From Marinosulfonomonas sp. (lineage in GTDB: Bacteria > Pseudomonadota > Alphaproteobacteria > Rhodobacterales > Rhodobacteraceae), in NCBI GenBank assembly GCA_019090845.1, contig JAHRVD010000277.1, forward strand, positions 1 through 10,109: a DNA stretch of 10,109 nt, read 5' to 3'. A program made the position numbers and the translations under genes. This document shows, one piece after another, positions 7,099 through 10,109 of the stretch; within the stretch, counting starts at the first letter, position 1, and each line of letters starts with the position of its first letter. The notes beneath the pieces are model-generated. The model was not told where the DNA came from. It did not search any database and saw nothing but the letters and a program-made list of their open reading frames with translations.

Positions 7099-7169
7099 AT
7101 TTTCCAAATTGCCGGGTGCGGCGCAAAAAAATGGCAAGAGAATTTGCCATTGTATACAATTTGGAAAGT
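7099..7169 (+). repeat. Nested inverted-repeat cluster in the sulfotransferase leader
   Basis: TTTCCAAATTG (7101-7111) and CAATTTGGAAA (7157-7167) are perfect 11-bp arms 45 nt apart, extendable by a G-T and an A-T pair. Between them lies an 8-bp hairpin, AATGGCAA (7130-7137) and TTGCCATT (7144-7151) with a 6-nt loop. The 12-nt palindrome ATTGTATACAAT (7149-7160) overlaps both structures, so they may be mutually exclusive. TGCCAT/ATGGCA occurs three times at 7095-7100, 7131-7136 and 7145-7150. The cluster ends about 50 bp before the GTG start. It could be a folded RNA leader or operator DNA. The repeats are read directly; the function is unknown. Confidence 0.6.
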
Positions 7170-7221
7170 AACATATGGTCGGTTGCAGCCATTCGGTTGG
7201 CAGCCCGGGAAGGAAATATTT

Positions 7222-8028
7222 GTGGCAGGATTTTTTGGCCCGACCGTCGTTTTCGACCAGGCAAAAAAAAAGCGGTCGTTTCGTAACCTTTTGTCACCAT
7301 TCTCTGCCGAAAACAGAGAAGCTTTCAAGCTTTCCAAGTTGTCGGCACGCGATCTTGCTGTCGCGCCACGCCTTGTTTCCTTGCAGGGTTCGTCAGTGGT
7401 TTTGGTCAAAAATTCCAAGGCTGGCTGTACTACGCTTGCGCAGATCATGTATTTTTCCAAAACTGGAAGGTTTCTTGAGCAGCAAATTCACAAAGACACT
7501 CAAGTCCTGATCCAGGGGCGTATGAATGCGCTTGCAAACTTGGACCGGGTTCGAAATGGAAATGGATTTATTATTACGTCTGTTCGGCATCCTGAAACCC
7601 GGACCTACTCTGCTTTCCGAAACTTAATCTTGGACGGAACAAACCGATCGGGGCACAAGCACGCCAAAGCTATCCGGAAATTTGGATTTGATCCCACAAA
7701 ACCCGAAGAGTTCAATTTTGACGTGTTTTTGGATTATGTAGATCGATCTTTGCAATTGGACCGCTACAAAACCGACCGGCATTGGCGGGAACAATGCATC
7801 AACACGGCAATAGACAGAATTGATTATGACCTGATCAGTCGGCTGGAATCCCTGTCTGACGATCTTCCCAGAATTCTGGATATACTCCGTATTCCAAAAA
7901 CCGATTGGAATAAAATAAAAGATGCGAGATTCAACCGATCGCCCCGCAGCGACAATATCGGAACACCGCGCCAGCGGCTTCGCATACAACGATTGTATAA
8001 AGCTGATTATGAAGCTTTCGGCTATTAA
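7222..8028 (+). CDS. Sulfotransferase, Sulfotransfer_2 (carbohydrate sulfotransferase-like) family
   Basis: Probable PAPS-dependent enzyme that moves a sulfuryl group onto a carbohydrate. It is 268 residues long with no signal peptide or membrane helix, so probably cytoplasmic. Counting from the GTG, the 5'-phosphosulfate loop is KNSKAGCTT (63-71), the 3'-phosphate site is RHPETRTYSAFRN (122-134), and DRHWREQ (185-191) plus the ending LYKADYEAFGY match the family pattern. The start chosen is GTG 7222, because AAGGA at 7210-7214 lies 7 nt upstream; a TTG at 7144 would add 26 residues with no comparable site and would put the palindrome cluster inside the coding region. Base composition is visibly AT-richer than in nuoN-rnj or prfC (21 of 60 G+C in the line starting 7681). 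The glycosyltransferase follows after 83 bp. The substrate is not predictable. Confidence 0.86.
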   Translation: MAGFFGPTVVFDQAKKKRSFRNLLSPFSAENREAFKLSKLSARDLAVAPRLVSLQGSSVVLVKNSKAGCTTLAQIMYFSKTGRFLEQQIHKDTQVLIQGRMNALANLDRVRNGNGFIITSVRHPETRTYSAFRNLILDGTNRSGHKHAKAIRKFGFDPTKPEEFNFDVFLDYVDRSLQLDRYKTDRHWREQCINTAIDRIDYDLISRLESLSDDLPRILDILRIPKTDWNKIKDARFNRSPRSDNIGTPRQRLRIQRLYKADYEAFGY

Positions 8029-8111
8029 TTTCGGTAAATCTAATTGTTTTAAAATCCTTGCAGGTCCGGCCTCGACTATGCGCTTAGACGCGTCAATTTT
8101 GAAAGGGTAGC
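8029..8111 (+). other. Short gap between sulfotransferase and glycosyltransferase
   Basis: This 83-bp gap contains an AT-rich stretch with TAAAAT (8050-8055), which resembles a -10 but has no fitting -35, and an 8-nt palindrome GACGCGTC (8087-8094). No terminator is seen, which is compatible with one transcript for both genes. Confidence 0.4.
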
Positions 8112-9092
8112 ATGTTTACGATCGTCTCAAAGATGCGCGAAGAATATTCTGTCATGTGCCGTTTTGTGGACTACCACCTTAAGATTGGTGTGCCAAAAAT
8201 TCTGATATATTTTGATGGTGAAGAAGGCAAAGACTATAGCGACATGTTTTTGCAGGCCTATGATCCGGATCGCGTAACCTTTATGGTTTTGCAGGGCATG
8301 GATCTTCCTGACATGAATGGTGAATCCAAGCCCACCAAAGTATTGCAACACTTTGTTCATGAGCAGGCGCAGAAACTGGCTGCTACAGAATGGGTTCTTA
8401 CGTTGGATGCAGATGAATATTTGCTGCCCTCGAAGGATCGGATTTCGTCACTGATCAAATTGGTCCCGCCGAATGTTTCATCTTTCCAAATACCGGTTGC
8501 CGAAGCCATGTGGGGCCCAGATGATCAGTTCGGATCACCTTTCGGCAGCACATATTTCAGAACACCTTTTTGTCCAAGGGGGCGCGGGCAAGCTGAAAAA
8601 GGGTATCTTCGCGCCCTACTTTCTGTCTTGGCATGGTTGATTTATGGACGAGATGGCTGGCTTTTCCCCAACAACACCGCAGGGCACAGTCTGGGCCGGC
8701 ATTTTTTCCGCAGTTCGGTGAAATTTGATTCAATTGGTGCGCATAACGCTTGGATTGGTCAGCTCAAAGTGACCAGGCCGTCACGTGAGTTTTTCGGGAA
8801 AAAAGCGATGATGCAGGTTGCCCATTTTGACGCCATCGGATTTGAACGTTGGGTCGAAAAACTTCGACGCCGAATAACAAGGGAATTTCAGTTCAACACC
8901 CGGCGAGCGCCACGCCTGTTCCAGTTCGCGGAATTTGAGAAAGCCTATGTGTCATACAGTAAAACTGATGACGACCGTGAAATTATTGCCCTGATGAAAC
9001 GGTTTTATAGACTAAACTGGTTTCAGTTTACGTTTCTGCGCCTGATTGGCTGCGGCTTTCGCGCAGATATTTTTCGCGATCTGGAACGCTGA
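8112..9092 (+). CDS. Glycosyltransferase family 2-like protein (Glyco_tranf_2_4 type)
   Basis: A 326-residue probable cytoplasmic glycosyltransferase with the GT-A fold. The N-terminus (KMREEYSVMCRFVDYH, residues 7-22, then LKIGVPKILIYFDG) fits proteins in which a KNE-like start and a WVxYHxxxG-like helix precede the first strands; here the usual KNE reads KMRE. The metal/nucleotide-sugar motif is VLTLDADEYLLP, with Asp99-x-Asp101-Glu102. The C-terminal half is basic and aromatic without a clear membrane segment. ATG 8112 has AAAGGG 4 nt upstream. It lies 83 bp after the sulfotransferase on the same strand, with similar AT-rich composition, so the two probably work on one glycan. Donor and acceptor are unknown. 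The stop faces that of prfC across 24 bp. Confidence 0.8.
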   Translation: MFTIVSKMREEYSVMCRFVDYHLKIGVPKILIYFDGEEGKDYSDMFLQAYDPDRVTFMVLQGMDLPDMNGESKPTKVLQHFVHEQAQKLAATEWVLTLDADEYLLPSKDRISSLIKLVPPNVSSFQIPVAEAMWGPDDQFGSPFGSTYFRTPFCPRGRGQAEKGYLRALLSVLAWLIYGRDGWLFPNNTAGHSLGRHFFRSSVKFDSIGAHNAWIGQLKVTRPSREFFGKKAMMQVAHFDAIGFERWVEKLRRRITREFQFNTRRAPRLFQFAEFEKAYVSYSKTDDDREIIALMKRFYRLNWFQFTFLRLIGCGFRADIFRDLER

Positions 9093-9116
9093 TACCGGCG
9101 TGTGTCTGGCCGCGCT

Positions 9117-10109
9117 TCACACCATCATTTCTTTGGTCCCTGTCAGTTTTAGCTCGGGATGGTCGCGCTCGATCCGGTCGATGTCCCACTGCAATCGGGT
9201 CAGGTAAACCAGATCGCCGTCATTGTCGTAACTCACATGCCCTTTGTTGGTATCCACAAAGGCATCCACGGCTTGCTTGGGTCCGTTGATCCAGCGCGCC
9301 GAGGTGAATTGTGATTGCTCAAAGCGCACCGGCAGGCCGTATTCCAGCTCGATCCGGCTGGCCAGAACCTCAAATTGCAAAGCGCCCACAACGCCAACGA
9401 TATAACCAGAGCCGATCATTGGTTTGAATACTTTGGCAGCGCCTTCCTCGGCAAACTGCATCAGCGCTTTTTCGAGGTGCTTGGATTTCAGCGGGTCCAG
9501 CGCGCGCACCGATTGCAACAATTCCGGCGCAAAAGACGGGATGCCGGTCACGCGCAGCGCCTCGCCTTGGGTCAATGTGTCGCCGATACGCAACTGCCCG
9601 TGGTTGGGGATGCCGATAATGTCACCGGCCCATGCTTCTTCGGCGAGCTCGCGGTCGCTTGCCAGAAACAACACCGGGCTGGCGATGGTCATTACCTTTT
9701 GCGAGCGAACATGGGTCAGTTTCATGCCGCGTTTGAAATGGCCCGAAGCAAGGCGCAAAAACGCAACCCGGTCGCGGTGCTTTGGGTCCATATTGGCCTG
9801 CACCTTAAAGACGAACCCGGCAACGGTGGTTTCCTCGGGGCTGATCTGGCGCGGCTCGGCTGATTGGGGCTGAGGTACGGGGCCGTAATCGGCGATGCCG
9901 TTCATCAGTTCCTGCACGCCGAACGAATTGATCGCAGAGCCGAACCAGATTGGCGTCATCGTGCCTTCAAGCAGCGCTTGGCGGTCCAGCGGGGGCAGCA
10001 ATTCGCGCACCATCTCGACTTCTTCGCGCAGTTTTGCCAGCAATTCGGGGGGCACATGTTCGGCCAGCTTGGGATCATCCAGCCCGGCAATCGAAATGCT
10101 CTCGGCCAC
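9117..10109 (-). CDS. prfC: Peptide chain release factor 3 (N-terminal part outside window)
   Basis: GTPase that recycles release factors RF1/RF2 from the ribosome after termination. The frame runs to the window edge, so only about 330 C-terminal residues of a family length near 530 are present; the GTP-binding motifs lie outside. What remains is the end of the G domain (TPIWFGSAINSFGVQEL) followed by domains II and III. Diagnostic stretches are VFKVQANMDPKHRDRVAFLR, GDIIGIPNHGQLRIGDTLTQ, VTGIPSFAPELLQSVR, LMQFAEEGAAKVFKP and GVVGALQFEVLASR, all characteristic of RF3 as opposed to EF-G. The C-terminus, after YLTRLQWDIDRIERDHP, is intact and ends with TGA. No frameshift is seen. It converges with the glycosyltransferase 24 bp away. 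Confidence 0.97.
   Translation of the reverse strand: MAESISIAGLDDPKLAEHVPPELLAKLREEVEMVRELLPPLDRQALLEGTMTPIWFGSAINSFGVQELMNGIADYGPVPQPQSAEPRQISPEETTVAGFVFKVQANMDPKHRDRVAFLRLASGHFKRGMKLTHVRSQKVMTIASPVLFLASDRELAEEAWAGDIIGIPNHGQLRIGDTLTQGEALRVTGIPSFAPELLQSVRALDPLKSKHLEKALMQFAEEGAAKVFKPMIGSGYIVGVVGALQFEVLASRIELEYGLPVRFEQSQFTSARWINGPKQAVDAFVDTNKGHVSYDNDGDLVYLTRLQWDIDRIERDHPELKLTGTKEMMV

Larger units (their letters stand above)
6770..7221. other. Non-coding divergent intergenic region, AT-rich and rich in inverted repeats
   Basis: This 452-bp stretch separates the start of the helicase gene (-) from that of the sulfotransferase gene (+). It holds both candidate promoters, two operator-like repeats (6893-6909, 6939-6963) and a nested group of inverted repeats (7099-7169). 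Smaller repeats are AAGAG-T-CTCTT (7026-7036) and ATACCT/AGGTAT (7046-7051 and 7078-7083). Short reading frames here lack ribosome-binding sites and recognisable products, so I call no gene. Confidence 0.6.

Noticed and set aside
6941..7171. 76-codon TTG-initiated frame in the intergenic region
   Set aside because: Rare start, no ribosome-binding site, no recognisable motif, and it runs through the inverted repeats.
7144..7221. N-terminal extension of the sulfotransferase from TTG 7144
   Set aside because: The frame is open, but no Shine-Dalgarno precedes it and the 26 residues lie within the palindrome cluster; GTG 7222 has an ideal ribosome-binding site.
7059..7286. 75-codon reading frame overlapping the start of the sulfotransferase gene
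   Set aside because: No ribosome-binding site before the ATG, no recognisable product, and it overlaps the better supported GTG start with AAGGA; kept only as a possible leader peptide.
8050..8055. TAAAAT as a separate promoter for the glycosyltransferase
   Set aside because: No acceptable -35 at 16-18 nt upstream.
6770..9116. Insertion sequence or genomic-island ends around the AT-rich cassette
   Set aside because: No transposase, integrase, tRNA, terminal inverted repeats or flanking direct repeats could be found; transfer is suggested only by composition and context.

Overview
The window looks like chromosomal DNA of an alphaproteobacterium, most likely Rhodobacterales/Roseobacter type. 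This rests on the core gene run nuoN-birA-coaX-rnj (known to me as a conserved arrangement downstream of the nuo operon in that group), moderately high GC in those genes, a DEAD-box helicase with a conserved short C-terminal tail, and a class III pantothenate kinase. No mobile element, tRNA, rRNA or CRISPR array was seen.

Layout. Positions 1-4303 (+) hold a tight, partly overlapping cluster: the 3' part of nuoN (complex I proton-pumping subunit), birA (biotin ligase without a DNA-binding domain), coaX (type III pantothenate kinase) and rnj (ribonuclease J). Positions 4331-6769 (-) hold a likely two-gene unit: an RhlE-type DEAD-box RNA helicase followed 48 bp downstream by a cation diffusion facilitator (CDF) metal exporter. 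Its end converges on rnj, and a perfect 20-nt palindrome sits at the junction. Positions 6770-7221 are non-coding and rich in inverted repeats, with candidate divergent promoters. Positions 7222-9092 (+) hold an AT-richer two-gene cassette: a Sulfotransfer_2-family sulfotransferase and a GT2-fold glycosyltransferase. Positions 9117-10109 (-) hold the C-terminal part of prfC (release factor 3), converging on the glycosyltransferase with only 24 bp between the stop codons.

How the genes fit together. The first cluster and prfC are housekeeping (respiration, biotin and CoA metabolism, RNA turnover, translation termination). RNase J and the RhlE helicase are both RNA-metabolism proteins lying close together but on opposite strands. 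The sulfotransferase-glycosyltransferase pair is the accessory part of the window; by family it would build or sulfate a surface or secreted glycan, but its substrate cannot be read from the sequence.

I do not see a clear, wholly new system. The parts most worth a second look are the palindrome-rich leader in front of the sulfotransferase, the operator-like repeats over the divergent promoters, the sulfotransferase-glycosyltransferase pair, and the palindrome at the rnj/CDF junction.
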